Shown here in pieces: positions 37,448 to 46,264 of a stretch of DNA of 64,000 nucleotides. The notes under the pieces were generated by a model. The model saw only the letters and a list, made by a program, of their open reading frames with translations, did not search any database and was not told the origin of the DNA. Source of the stretch: Flavobacteriales bacterium. GTDB taxonomy: Bacteria; Bacteroidota; Bacteroidia; Flavobacteriales_E; Vicingaceae. How positions within the stretch are numbered: the first letter of the stretch is position 1; each line of letters starts with the position of its first letter. The DNA lies in the NCBI GenBank assembly GCA_020853105.1, contig JADYZM010000046.1, positions 1 through 64,000 on the forward strand, written 5' to 3'. The position numbers and the translations under genes were made by a program.

Positions 37448-38221
37448 ATGGATAAGATAATTTTTATTACAGGTGCAACTTCTGGATTCGGAAAAGCCGC
37501 TGCAAAGCTATTTGCTCAAAATGGAAATCATTTGATTCTTACCGGCAGAAGAAAAGACCGTTTAGACCGATTGGCAAATAAACTAATTGATAAATATTCT
37601 GTTCGAGTGATGCCACTTTGTTTTGATGTTCAGGATTATAAAGCCACAACCGATACAATTCAATCTCTTCCGGAAAATTGGAAAAAAATTGATGTACTGA
37701 TTAACAATGCAGGTTTAGCAAGCGGGCTAAATAAAATCCAAGATGGCGACATAGATGACTGGAATAAAATGATTGATACAAATATCAAAGGATTGCTACA
37801 CGTTTCAAAGGCTGTAATTCCATTTTTGATAAAACGAAAAAAAGGACATATCATCAATATCGGGTCAACAGCAGGAAAAGAAGCGTATTTAAATGGAAAT
37901 GTTTATTGCGCGACAAAACATGCGGTTGATGCAATTAGTAAAAGTATGCGTATTGATTTACTCGAACATGGAATAAAAGTTACACAAATTTGTCCGGGTG
38001 CAGCTGAAACCGAGTTTTCATTGGTTAGGCTTCATGGCGATAAAGAAAAAGCAAAAACGGTATATCAAGGCTATCAGCCCATGAGTGCTGAAGATGTTGC
38101 TCAAGTAATTTATTATACCACTACTCTTCCTTCACATTTGTGTATCAATGATTTGGTAATGACTTCACTGGCTCAGGCAAACAGTTTTTATTACCATAAA
38201 AAGCCGATAAAAAAAAGATAG
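37448..38221 (+). CDS. Short-chain dehydrogenase/reductase (YdfG-like)
   Basis: 257 residues. Classical SDR: NADP-binding TGATSGFGKAAAKLF (about 7-21) with a basic TGRRKDRLD following, NNAGLASG, catalytic Ser in IINIGSTAGK, and the Tyr-x-x-x-Lys motif in VYCATKHAVD. The ending AEDVAQVIYYTTTLPSHLCINDLVMT matches the YdfG group, which oxidises L-allo-threonine, serine or related 3-hydroxy acids with NADP. The exact substrate is inferred only. Its stop abuts the convergent YitT gene without any gap. Confidence 0.88.
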   Translation: MDKIIFITGATSGFGKAAAKLFAQNGNHLILTGRRKDRLDRLANKLIDKYSVRVMPLCFDVQDYKATTDTIQSLPENWKKIDVLINNAGLASGLNKIQDGDIDDWNKMIDTNIKGLLHVSKAVIPFLIKRKKGHIINIGSTAGKEAYLNGNVYCATKHAVDAISKSMRIDLLEHGIKVTQICPGAAETEFSLVRLHGDKEKAKTVYQGYQPMSAEDVAQVIYYTTTLPSHLCINDLVMTSLAQANSFYYHKKPIKKR

Positions 38222-39082
38222 TTATCGAATTTTGTTTTTTGTAGGAGCTAAAAGTTCAGAAGCTTCCATCACCACCATAAATGCTTTTGGATCAAACTCT
38301 TGTACCAAATTTCGGAGTGCACTTAATCTTCCCATATCAACTACCACAAAAATTATGTTTCTTTCGTGAGAAAAGTTCAAGTCTTTTCCTTTTAAAATTG
38401 TACCTGTAAAACCAAGCTCTTCTTCCATAATTTGGCTGAGCTTTTCTAAGTTGTCAGAAGCAATATGTACAATTTTTTCGTTGCGTTTTCCAGTTAATAT
38501 AATATCAATTAGTTTAGAGGTAACATAGATACTAATCAAACTCCACAAAGCCAATTCAACATCTTTAAAGACAACACCTGCCAAAACAACCACAATAGCA
38601 TCTATCACTAAAATTACATCACCTGTTTTAGTTCCCCATTTATCGTTTAAAATTTTTGCCAAAATAGTTCCAGCACCTGCCGATGCATCACCTTTAAAGA
38701 TAAGCCCCAACCCTATTCCAATTGAAACTCCACCGTATAAGGTTGCTAATAAAGTATTAGTGCTAAGAACCGGAAAATTAAACCCTTCCGCAAGTAAGTC
38801 AATAAAGAAAGAAGCCAATGCGATGACCACAACCGTTCGGAGTGCAAATTTTTTACCTAAATATTTAACGCTGACAAGCAACAATGGAATATTCACCAAA
38901 GCCAATACTGTACCCGCAGGTAAACCAAACAAATGATGAAAAATTATAGATAATCCGGCTATTCCACCGGTTGCTATTTTGTTTGGAATCAAAAAAGCAA
39001 CCATTCCAAACGACAGAAACAAACAACCAAAAAATATAAAAATATAGTTTTTGATCTCGGTTTTTCTATAGAATTGATTCAT
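38222..39082 (-). CDS. YitT family membrane protein (DUF161 + DUF2179)
   Basis: 286 residues. Five or six membrane segments in the first 200 residues include the family's IPNKIATGGIAGLSIIFHHL and ATLYGGVSIGIGLGLIFKGDASAGAGT. The C-terminal 85 residues form a cytoplasmic DUF2179 domain with TGTILKGKDLNFSHERNII. Members are common in Firmicutes and Bacteroidota; function is unknown, perhaps transport or sensing. It converges on the SDR gene with no bases between stops. Confidence 0.9.
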   Translation of the reverse strand: MNQFYRKTEIKNYIFIFFGCLFLSFGMVAFLIPNKIATGGIAGLSIIFHHLFGLPAGTVLALVNIPLLLVSVKYLGKKFALRTVVVIALASFFIDLLAEGFNFPVLSTNTLLATLYGGVSIGIGLGLIFKGDASAGAGTILAKILNDKWGTKTGDVILVIDAIVVVLAGVVFKDVELALWSLISIYVTSKLIDIILTGKRNEKIVHIASDNLEKLSQIMEEELGFTGTILKGKDLNFSHERNIIFVVVDMGRLSALRNLVQEFDPKAFMVVMEASELLAPTKNKIR

Positions 39083-39250
39083 AAAGCATTTATTTTCAAC
39101 AAAATTAACTTTAATGAAAGGTTAAATTCCTGAAAAATGTCATGTAAAATAAACTAAGATTGACTTAAAAAAATAAGGATTTTTCCGTAACCTTGTGTTA
39201 GAAATTACTGTAAAAACAGCACTTTTACACTCAAACGCAACATTAAAAGC

Positions 39251-39634
39251 TTGGAAGTTACAAAATCAATAGACCTTGGTTATGCAACCATGCACATGAG
39301 AAGCGACGGTATTCTGGTTTTTACACCCAAACCAGACCTCGACAAACTTAAAATGGAGCAGTTGAATGAAATATTTAAAACGGCTATGCAGTTAACTGAA
39401 AAAAAACCTTCGCTACTGTATGTAGATACTATCAAACAAGTGAACTTAACCGATGAAGAAAAAAATATGGTTAACAACAGCTTAAAAACACTAATCAGAG
39501 CTTGTGCCATTAAAGTTGAAAATCCGATGGTTCGGTTTTTAATTCACTCATTCAACTATTTATTTCAACCACCTACCCCCATTAAAGTATTCAGCAATCA
39601 GGAAGAGGCTATCGAATGGCTAAAAACTTTTTGA
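39251..39634 (+). CDS. Small STAS/SpoIIAA-like protein
   Basis: 127 residues from a TTG start; the first in-frame ATG (39290) would remove the opening strand EVTKSIDLGYATMHM, so I keep TTG. The pattern DGILVFTPKP-helix-LLYVDTIKQVNLTDEE-helix-MVRFLIHSFNYLF-PPTPIKVFSNQEEAIEWLKTF resembles small STAS-like (DUF7793-type) proteins common in Bacteroidota. No phosphorylatable Ser is obvious at the usual STAS position. Function is unknown; a role as a partner of the SpoIIE phosphatases encoded elsewhere in the window is conceivable but unsupported. Confidence 0.6.
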   Translation: MEVTKSIDLGYATMHMRSDGILVFTPKPDLDKLKMEQLNEIFKTAMQLTEKKPSLLYVDTIKQVNLTDEEKNMVNNSLKTLIRACAIKVENPMVRFLIHSFNYLFQPPTPIKVFSNQEEAIEWLKTF

Positions 39635-39706
39635 TGGAAATTAAAGTGTGTAGCATTTGAGCCTATCAAAAAAAGTTAATTTTGTTTTGTAATTAAACCC
39701 ATTATC

Positions 39707-40294
39707 ATTTTAGATTCAATTGTACATATTGATAACCAAGTGTTTCTATTTTTAAACGGATTACATTCTCCTTTTTTTGACCCTATTTTTTATTGGATTA
39801 GCGACAGATTTATTTGGATTCCATTTTATTTGATTCTTTTGATAATGTCATTTATTAAGTTAAAAAAAAAGTTTTTAATTGTTGTTCCATTTATCGCTCT
39901 AACCGTTTTGCTTGCCGACCAAATTTCGGTTCAGCTGTTTAAGGAAATTTTTCTAAGGTTGCGTCCGTGTCATTCCCCTACAATTGCTGAATTTGTTCAT
40001 ACTGTAAACAACGAATGCGGCGGTTTATATGGATTTATTTCTTCACATGCCGCAAACACATTTTCAGTGGCTTTTTTTATTGGATTGTTACTCAAAAAAC
40101 ACTATCCTTGGTTATTAATTTTACTGCTGGTGTGGGCTTCTATAGTTTCATACAGTAGAATTTACTTGGGAGTTCACTTCCCTGGTGATATTTTAGGAGG
40201 AATTCTTGTAGGCTCTTTGATAGGAATAGGTGTTTTTAAAGTATTGATGATAATCAACAAAAAATTTCATTTACAGATAGATTTGAGAGATTAG
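39707..40294 (+). CDS. PAP2 superfamily phosphatase, probably ATT start
   Basis: 195 residues if started at the ATT at 39707, or 184 from the GTG at 39740. I prefer the ATT because ILDSIVHIDNQVFLFLNGLHSPFFDP matches the usual family opening of the MLExIxxLDxxLFLFLN type, and the -7 box TAATTTTG (39677-39684) leaves room for it. Five or six membrane segments. Phosphatase motifs are KEIFLRLRP, SSHAANTFS and SRIYLGVHFPGDILGG with the catalytic His. Members dephosphorylate lipid phosphates such as undecaprenyl pyrophosphate or phosphatidylglycerol phosphate. Substrate not determined. Confidence 0.82.
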   Translation: MLDSIVHIDNQVFLFLNGLHSPFFDPIFYWISDRFIWIPFYLILLIMSFIKLKKKFLIVVPFIALTVLLADQISVQLFKEIFLRLRPCHSPTIAEFVHTVNNECGGLYGFISSHAANTFSVAFFIGLLLKKHYPWLLILLLVWASIVSYSRIYLGVHFPGDILGGILVGSLIGIGVFKVLMIINKKFHLQIDLRD

Positions 40295-40350
40295 AATAAA
40301 AACAGATTGTTCTATTTTATATCTTTGAGTATTAAGAAAAAACTTCAACA

Positions 40351-41991
40351 ATGATGATTCGTTTCTACAAAAATGTTATTTGTTTCAGTGGCATAATACT
40401 GATTTCACTAAGTGGGCTTGCACAAAGCAAAAAACCTAAATTAGTTGTAGGAATTGTTGTTGACCAAATGCGGTATGATTATCTCGACCGATTTTGGAAT
40501 AAATACAGCGAAAATGGTTTCAAAAAGATTATAAATAACGGATTCAACTGTAAAAATAATCACTACAATTATATGCCGACCTATACAGCACCTGGTCATG
40601 CATCAATTTTTACAGGAACAACACCTGAACACCACGGAATAATCTCAAACGAGTGGTACGACAAAAAAAACAAAAGAACAATATATTGCACAGAAGACTC
40701 TACCGTGAAAACTGTTGGAAGTTCATCAGAAGAAGGAATGATGTCACCAAAAAACATGATTACAACCACCATTACCGACCAACTGAAACTCAACACCAAT
40801 TTTAGAGGAAAAGTAATTGGTGTTTCCCTCAAAGACCGTGGAGCCATTTTACCTGCCGGACATAAAGCAAATGCTGCATACTGGTTTGAAGGTGGAAATA
40901 CTGGAAAATGGATATCGAGTACCTATTATATGAAAGAACTCCCAAAATGGGTTCAAGAAGTGAACGCTAAAAAATCTGCAGACAAGTACCTCAACAACGA
41001 TTGGAACACCATGTTCCCTATAAACTCCTACACAGAAAGTATATCCGACGATAATACTTACGAAGGAGTTTTTGAAGGTGAAACAAGTCCTACTTTTCCA
41101 CATCAATTGAAAAAATTACGAGAAAAAAACAAAAATTTCAGCCTTATAAAAAGCACCCCTTTTGGCAATTCAATAACCACCGAAATGGCATTGGCAGCAA
41201 TTGTTGGAGAAGAGTTAGGAAAAGATTCTATTACTGATTTTTTAACTGTTAGCTATTCTTCACCCGATTATATTGGTCATCAATTTGGACCTATGTCCGT
41301 TGAAGTTCAAGACAACTATTTACGTTTAGACATTGAAATAGCTCAATTGCTTGATTTCTTAGAATCAAAAATCGGGAAAAATGAAGTGTTGATATTTTTA
41401 ACTGCCGACCACGGAGCTGTTGATGTTCCTCAATATTTAATAGATAACCATATCCCATCCGGGTATTTTGAAAAGAAAAAAATGAGCGAAGAACTCAAAA
41501 ATTTTTGTTTAACCAAATGGAATGTTGATTTAATTGAAAACATAAGTAACGGAAACGTGTTTCTCAACCATCAAAATCTTGTGAAAACAAATGTAAGCAC
41601 CACTCAAATAGAACAAGAAATAGCCAATTTTTTACTGACTATCGATGGAATTTCCAAAACATTTACTGCAACGTCACTTAAAGCCTCAAACTTCACTGAA
41701 AATATTGATGGAAATATCCGCAGAGGATTTAACTCTACTCGATCAGGTGATGTAGTATTCGTTTTAGCTTCAGGTTGGATTAACGCTGGATACAGCACAG
41801 GAACAACCCATGGATCTCCATACAACTATGACACTCATGTGCCATTGCTGTGGTATGGCTACCAAATTCCTCATGGAGAAACAACAAAAAAAACAGTAAT
41901 CCCGGATATTTCAGCAACCTTAGCAGTTATACTTAACATTAATGCTCCAAGCGCCTGCACGGGTGTACCAATACAAAACTTATTAAAATGA
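40351..41991 (+). CDS. PafA-type alkaline phosphatase (alkaline phosphatase superfamily)
   Basis: 546 residues with a signal peptide ending near GLAQ (residue 25). Features of the PafA group are intact: first metal Asp in VVDQMRYDY, the nucleophile Thr79 in TYTAPGHAS (instead of Ser), then SSPDYIGHQFGP, TADHGAVDVP and a final His in GTTHGSPYNYDTHVPLLWYG. PafA enzymes are calcium-stimulated, phosphate-insensitive periplasmic monoesterases widespread in Bacteroidota. A -7 box TATCTTTG lies at 40320-40327. The following lipoprotein gene overlaps by four bases (ATGA), so the two form an operon. Confidence 0.92.
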   Translation: MMIRFYKNVICFSGIILISLSGLAQSKKPKLVVGIVVDQMRYDYLDRFWNKYSENGFKKIINNGFNCKNNHYNYMPTYTAPGHASIFTGTTPEHHGIISNEWYDKKNKRTIYCTEDSTVKTVGSSSEEGMMSPKNMITTTITDQLKLNTNFRGKVIGVSLKDRGAILPAGHKANAAYWFEGGNTGKWISSTYYMKELPKWVQEVNAKKSADKYLNNDWNTMFPINSYTESISDDNTYEGVFEGETSPTFPHQLKKLREKNKNFSLIKSTPFGNSITTEMALAAIVGEELGKDSITDFLTVSYSSPDYIGHQFGPMSVEVQDNYLRLDIEIAQLLDFLESKIGKNEVLIFLTADHGAVDVPQYLIDNHIPSGYFEKKKMSEELKNFCLTKWNVDLIENISNGNVFLNHQNLVKTNVSTTQIEQEIANFLLTIDGISKTFTATSLKASNFTENIDGNIRRGFNSTRSGDVVFVLASGWINAGYSTGTTHGSPYNYDTHVPLLWYGYQIPHGETTKKTVIPDISATLAVILNINAPSACTGVPIQNLLK

Positions 41992-42626
41992 AAAAACTTT
42001 TCGCTCTACTGATAATTCTAGAGGTGTATGCTTGCAACTCTTCAACAGACGAACAAACACCCGAAGACACTCAACAGATAATTGACACAACTGTTTCAAC
42101 AGAAACTCAAAAAGAGACAGTAAAGTTACCTCTTGCTGAAGCGAATTTTTTAACCTTTTATCAAAAATTTATCACTGCCATAGACTCAAAAAATCAAACT
42201 GAAATCAATGAATTTATTGATGAAACTTTTGGTTTATATTTTATAGAAAGCAATGGGGCAATGCCCATGTTTAAACGAGTAAACGACATAGCAAAATTCA
42301 AGTCGGTTAGAGGAAAACTGTTTTTTGAACTCCCACTAAATGAACTTGGTAAACTTCCAACTTTTGAAGAGCTGCCAAAAATTATTTGTGATACCGCAGC
42401 GTATGACAAACTCGGATGTTTTGCTCAAAAGACTAATCCTTTTGCTAATGATGAATTTTGGTATTTTTCCGATTTGAATGAAAAGGAAAAACAAGCTATT
42501 TCAGCTTTTGCAGAAAAAATTGATTTCACAGTAATAAACACTTCTGTCGGGAAATTCTATTTTACCAAAAGCGAAGATGTATGGAAATTGGGTTTTATCG
42601 ACCTTAGAGTGCCTTGCGAATCTTAA
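41988..42626 (+). CDS. Lipoprotein of unknown function, coupled to the PafA-type phosphatase
   Basis: 212 residues. MKKLFALLIILEVYAC ends in a lipobox-like site (Cys16) followed by NSSTDEQ and an acidic, Thr-rich linker to about residue 45. The globular part (about 48-212) has no domain I recognise. Its ATG overlaps the phosphatase stop (ATGA), which implies translational coupling. Fifteen bases further on, the TPR histidine kinase gene starts, so a three-to-four-gene transcript is possible. Confidence 0.7.
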   Translation: MKKLFALLIILEVYACNSSTDEQTPEDTQQIIDTTVSTETQKETVKLPLAEANFLTFYQKFITAIDSKNQTEINEFIDETFGLYFIESNGAMPMFKRVNDIAKFKSVRGKLFFELPLNELGKLPTFEELPKIICDTAAYDKLGCFAQKTNPFANDEFWYFSDLNEKEKQAISAFAEKIDFTVINTSVGKFYFTKSEDVWKLGFIDLRVPCES

Positions 42627-42640
42627 TTCTCCGATAATTG

Positions 42641-44518
42641 ATGAAAGCTACATTCACATTCATTTTATTGTATCTTGTAAAATGTAGTTTGGCAATCAGT
42701 CCACAAGACGACCAAAATGGCGCTGACAGTATATTTAATTATACAAAATCGGTGATATTTAAAAACCCTGAACTTTCTAAGAAGTCAGGATTAGAACTTA
42801 TTCAATTAGCTAAATCGATACATTCGGCTACTCATGAAATCAATGGATATAATCTGGTTGGTTTATCCTATTATTACCTCAACCAACCTAAAATTGGCAT
42901 CAGTTATTTAGATACAATGCTCAATTTATCAACAACACAAAACGATACTTTATTAATGGGTAAATCCTATTCAAATTTAGGAATGCTTTATGAAAACTTG
43001 GGAGAATATGATGTAGCGTATGATTACGGTATTCGCGCTCTTCAACTCGCAGAGAAGGTTGGAAAAAAAATTGGTATTGCCAATTCTTTAGGAAATCTTG
43101 GAAATATTTTAATACGATTCGGCAAACAGCAAGATGCCATTGATTATTTAAAGCGAGCGGTTTTGCTATTTGAAGAATTAAACAACAAGAAAGCCGCTGC
43201 AAATCAATACAATTCGTTGGGTGTTGCTTTTGGCAATCTTAACAAACCGGATTCACAACTCACCTATTTAATAAAAGCCAAAAATTACTACAAAGAATTG
43301 AACGACCCCCAATACAACACAGTATTGATTAATCTTGCAAGCTATTACTCAAACAGAAAAGAGTATCATAATGCAATTAATATTAATAAACAAATAATTG
43401 AAGATTTAAAAAAACAAAATCAACAAGACAAATTAGCAACAGTATATATGAATATAGCTGTTTATTATACTGAGCTTGTTGAACTTGATTCGGCATATCA
43501 TTTTATAAATCTGGCTGAACCCATATTCAAAAAACTAAATAATACGTATTGGTTATCACAAGTAAAAAAAAATAAAGCAAAAATCAGTGAAGAACAGGGG
43601 AAACTAAAACAAGCCATTCAGGAACTAAAAGAGCATCAATATTTAACCGATTCATCAGTTGGTTTTCAAAGTCAATTAGCTGTTGCTGAGCTACAAGAAA
43701 AATACGAATCCCAAAAAAAGGAACTTCAACTAAAAGCACAAGAATATACTATTCGAGAGCAGAAACAAAAAAGCAAATATTCATTACTACTTTTTGGAAG
43801 TATTGTTTTTGCTCTTTTAGTATTAGGTGCCGTTTTTTTTATTTTTCAAAAAAGCAAACAAAAAACACAACTGCTGTTCGAAAAAATTAAAGCAGAGAAT
43901 CAAAAAAAGCAAGCCGAACATGAAGCAAAAGAGAATGAACGTAATCGTTTGGCTGCCGAGTTGCATGACAATGTAGGATCATCGGTTAGTTTTATGAGTT
44001 TAAAACTTGATAAATTAATTGAACAAAACCAAGCAAATCCAGAGATTACTCAACTCAAAGAAACAACAAAAGAAATTTTAAATGGGCTAAGAGAAACATT
44101 ATGGACACTAAATGCCAAAAGCATCAGTAATATAGATTTGTGTGATAAACTTAAAGTGTATATAAAAAACCATTTGTTTTGTTCTCTAAAAATTGTAAAC
44201 CAATTGAATTTTGAATTTATAATACCAAATGAAGATGTACTGATTCTCTATCGTTGTGCCCAAGAAATTATTAATAATATTAACAAACACAGCAATGCAA
44301 CAACGGTTGAGGTTAGTTTTATTTCAAACAAGGAAAATGAGCTTGAAATGGCTTTTTCTGACAATGGAATTGGATTTAAACACGAAGATAAAAGTGAGTC
44401 ATACGGACTAAGAAATATAAAAGCTAGAATAGAAAAAATTAAAGGCGAAATTATTATCAACTCTGCTTTAGAAAAAGGAACTGAAATTATATTAAAATAT
44501 AAAAAAATTAGTGCATAA
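42641..44518 (+). CDS. TPR-repeat sensor histidine kinase (NarL-type, HisKA_3)
   Basis: 625 residues from ATG 42641. A signal peptide (about 1-20) precedes a periplasmic array of TPR repeats (about 30-335; e.g. SYSNLGMLYENLGEYDVAYDYGI). One membrane segment (about 381-403) is followed by a coiled coil and a HisKA_3 domain with phospho-acceptor His442 in AAELHDNVGSSVS. The HATPase domain ends with NINKHSNA, FSDNGIGF and SYGLRNIKARIE. Such kinases phosphorylate LuxR-type response regulators, and one follows after 41 bases. The signal sensed is unknown. Confidence 0.93.
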   Translation: MKATFTFILLYLVKCSLAISPQDDQNGADSIFNYTKSVIFKNPELSKKSGLELIQLAKSIHSATHEINGYNLVGLSYYYLNQPKIGISYLDTMLNLSTTQNDTLLMGKSYSNLGMLYENLGEYDVAYDYGIRALQLAEKVGKKIGIANSLGNLGNILIRFGKQQDAIDYLKRAVLLFEELNNKKAAANQYNSLGVAFGNLNKPDSQLTYLIKAKNYYKELNDPQYNTVLINLASYYSNRKEYHNAININKQIIEDLKKQNQQDKLATVYMNIAVYYTELVELDSAYHFINLAEPIFKKLNNTYWLSQVKKNKAKISEEQGKLKQAIQELKEHQYLTDSSVGFQSQLAVAELQEKYESQKKELQLKAQEYTIREQKQKSKYSLLLFGSIVFALLVLGAVFFIFQKSKQKTQLLFEKIKAENQKKQAEHEAKENERNRLAAELHDNVGSSVSFMSLKLDKLIEQNQANPEITQLKETTKEILNGLRETLWTLNAKSISNIDLCDKLKVYIKNHLFCSLKIVNQLNFEFIIPNEDVLILYRCAQEIINNINKHSNATTVEVSFISNKENELEMAFSDNGIGFKHEDKSESYGLRNIKARIEKIKGEIIINSALEKGTEIILKYKKISA

Positions 44519-44559
44519 GTACTATTTTGGGTAACAAATAACAACTTTTACTTTGTGAT

Positions 44560-45222
44560 ATGATTAGAATCGCAATAGTTGATGACAAAAGAATCATGAG
44601 AGTGGAACGTTCTCGTGAAATCGGAGCTAACAGCAATATTAAAGTTCTGTTTACTGCCCAAAACGGACAGGAATTTATGGAAAAAATGAAAGAACTTCCT
44701 ACAAACGAACATCCTGAAATTGTATTAATGGATATTGATATGCCCGAAAAAAATGGAATTGAAACCGTTAGAGATGCAAAAATCATTTATCCTTACGTTG
44801 AATTTTTAATGCTTACTGTTTTTGATGAAGATGATAAAATTTTTGAGGCTATAAAAGCTGGTGCTTCCGGATATTTACTAAAAGAGGAAAGCTCATCAAC
44901 CATTTGTGAATTTATTCAACAAGTAAAGGAATTTCGTAGTGTACCAATGAGTCCGGCAATAGCACGTAAAGCTCTTCGATTACTCTCCTCCCAATCTCAA
45001 ACAGAAAGTAAAAACCAAGAATCCAAACATTCATTAACAACACGAGAGCTTGTGGTGTTAAAAGAGTTGGTTAATGGTTTAGATTACAAAGAAATTGCAG
45101 AGCAACTTTGTGTTAGTCCAAACACAGTAAGGAATCAGATTTCAAGTATCTACCAAAAACTTCAAGTAAATTGTAAGGTAGATGCTGTGAAGATTGCCAT
45201 AAAAACAGGTATTATCAATTAA
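44560..45222 (+). CDS. LuxR/FixJ-type response regulator
   Basis: 220 residues. Receiver domain (1-125): acidic pair Asp8/Asp9 in VDDK, phospho-acceptor Asp58 in LMDIDMPEKNG, Thr in LMLTVFDE and Lys in GYLLKEES. A C-terminal LuxR helix-turn-helix (about 155-215) contains LTTRELVVLKELVNGLDYKEIA and SPNTVRNQISSIYQKL. It is the cognate partner of the kinase encoded 41 bases upstream. A palindrome next to the promoter of the following T9SS gene is a candidate binding site. Confidence 0.95.
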   Translation: MIRIAIVDDKRIMRVERSREIGANSNIKVLFTAQNGQEFMEKMKELPTNEHPEIVLMDIDMPEKNGIETVRDAKIIYPYVEFLMLTVFDEDDKIFEAIKAGASGYLLKEESSSTICEFIQQVKEFRSVPMSPAIARKALRLLSSQSQTESKNQESKHSLTTRELVVLKELVNGLDYKEIAEQLCVSPNTVRNQISSIYQKLQVNCKVDAVKIAIKTGIIN

Positions 45223-45233
45223 TTTTTGAGATT

Positions 45234-45249
45234 TAGTGCAAATGCACTA
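45234..45249. promoter_or_regulatory. Perfect palindrome, candidate operator
   Basis: TAGTGCA-AA-TGCACTA, 7-base arms, ending one base before the -33 TTTG of the next promoter. A further TGCACT half-site-like sequence follows at 45253-45258. The position suits an activator, possibly the response regulator encoded just upstream. It could also fold as a small hairpin at the end of that gene's mRNA. Confidence 0.5.
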
Positions 45250-45250
45250 T

Positions 45251-45280
45251 TTTGCACTTTTTTATTAACATATACTTTTG
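45251..45280 (+). promoter_or_regulatory. Promoter of the T9SS-ankyrin gene pair
   Basis: TTTG at 45251-45254, an 18-base spacer and TACTTTTG at 45273-45280. The ATG at 45304 lies 24 bases beyond the box. Confidence 0.55.
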
Positions 45281-45303
45281 ATTAAACTTTAAAAAAAACG
45301 AAT

Positions 45304-46242
45304 ATGAAAAAATTTTTACTATTTACATTAATTGGTGTTTCAGGAATACTTTCTGCTCAACCGGTAACCAGTAATCAACTACCCGGAATTGGAACCGATT
45401 ATACTTTTTATCAGATTTCAGGCAATATCACACATGGAACTACTGGAGCCAATCAAACATGGAATTACAATCCGGTTGCCAATAGTGAACTTTTGGTGTA
45501 TGAAGTAATTGGGTCAAACGGTGTAACTCAAACCGACTTAGACACATTTCCTTTAGCAAATTATTTTACTCAGTTCTATTATGGCGGTAACCCTTTAGGA
45601 AATGATTTTTATGAAATTACCTCTACCAGATTGGCTAACCACGGGAGCAAAGGTAGTGGTGGTAATTACAACAAAAACCAAATGCCTATTTATGAATATG
45701 AGTTTAATATGAACTTTAACGATGAATTTACCTTTGCTTTTTTTCAAGGAAACACATTCAGAACCGTTAAGTACGATTCTTATGGAACTTTAACAACTCC
45801 TTATGGAACATTTACTGATGTTATCAGACTTAAAACTACTGAAACAGGTGTTGGTTCAACAACCGATGTATTGTACAAATATTATGCAACACAACCAGTC
45901 ATGCACCCCCTTTTCCAATATGTAGTTGAAACAGGTGGAACTGTAAAAAATAAATTTTTCTACAACTTTACCAATTTGGTAACCGGAATTCAAACCACCC
46001 AGAACAATACAAACTTTACAATTTATCCAAATCCTGTTCAAAATGATTTGAACATTAACTTCGGAAAAAATAAATACAAACAAGTTGAAATCTATACACT
46101 TTTGGGAGAAAAAGTTATTACTGAAGTTGTTGGTACAACAACGACTGTTATAAATACCAAAAATTTATCTAGCGGTATATATATCATTAAGGCAATTGAC
46201 GAAAATAATTCCGTAACGACATGTAAATTCAGTAAAAATTAA
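45304..46242 (+). CDS. T9SS type A sorting domain-containing secreted protein
   Basis: 312 residues. Signal peptide MKKFLLFTLIGVSGILSAQ, then a beta-rich domain of about 200 residues with many Asn/Thr/Tyr (GTDYTFYQISGNITHGTTG...). The type A sorting domain begins near residue 238 with FTIYPNPVQNDLNINFG and ends SGIYIIKAIDENNSVTTCKFSKN. The domain directs export through the type IX system and surface attachment. The function of the exported part is unknown. It is the first gene after the kinase/regulator pair, with its own promoter and adjoining palindrome. Confidence 0.88.
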   Translation: MKKFLLFTLIGVSGILSAQPVTSNQLPGIGTDYTFYQISGNITHGTTGANQTWNYNPVANSELLVYEVIGSNGVTQTDLDTFPLANYFTQFYYGGNPLGNDFYEITSTRLANHGSKGSGGNYNKNQMPIYEYEFNMNFNDEFTFAFFQGNTFRTVKYDSYGTLTTPYGTFTDVIRLKTTETGVGSTTDVLYKYYATQPVMHPLFQYVVETGGTVKNKFFYNFTNLVTGIQTTQNNTNFTIYPNPVQNDLNINFGKNKYKQVEIYTLLGEKVITEVVGTTTTVINTKNLSSGIYIIKAIDENNSVTTCKFSKN

Positions 46243-46264
46243 TAACTAAATAATAAATAAAACG

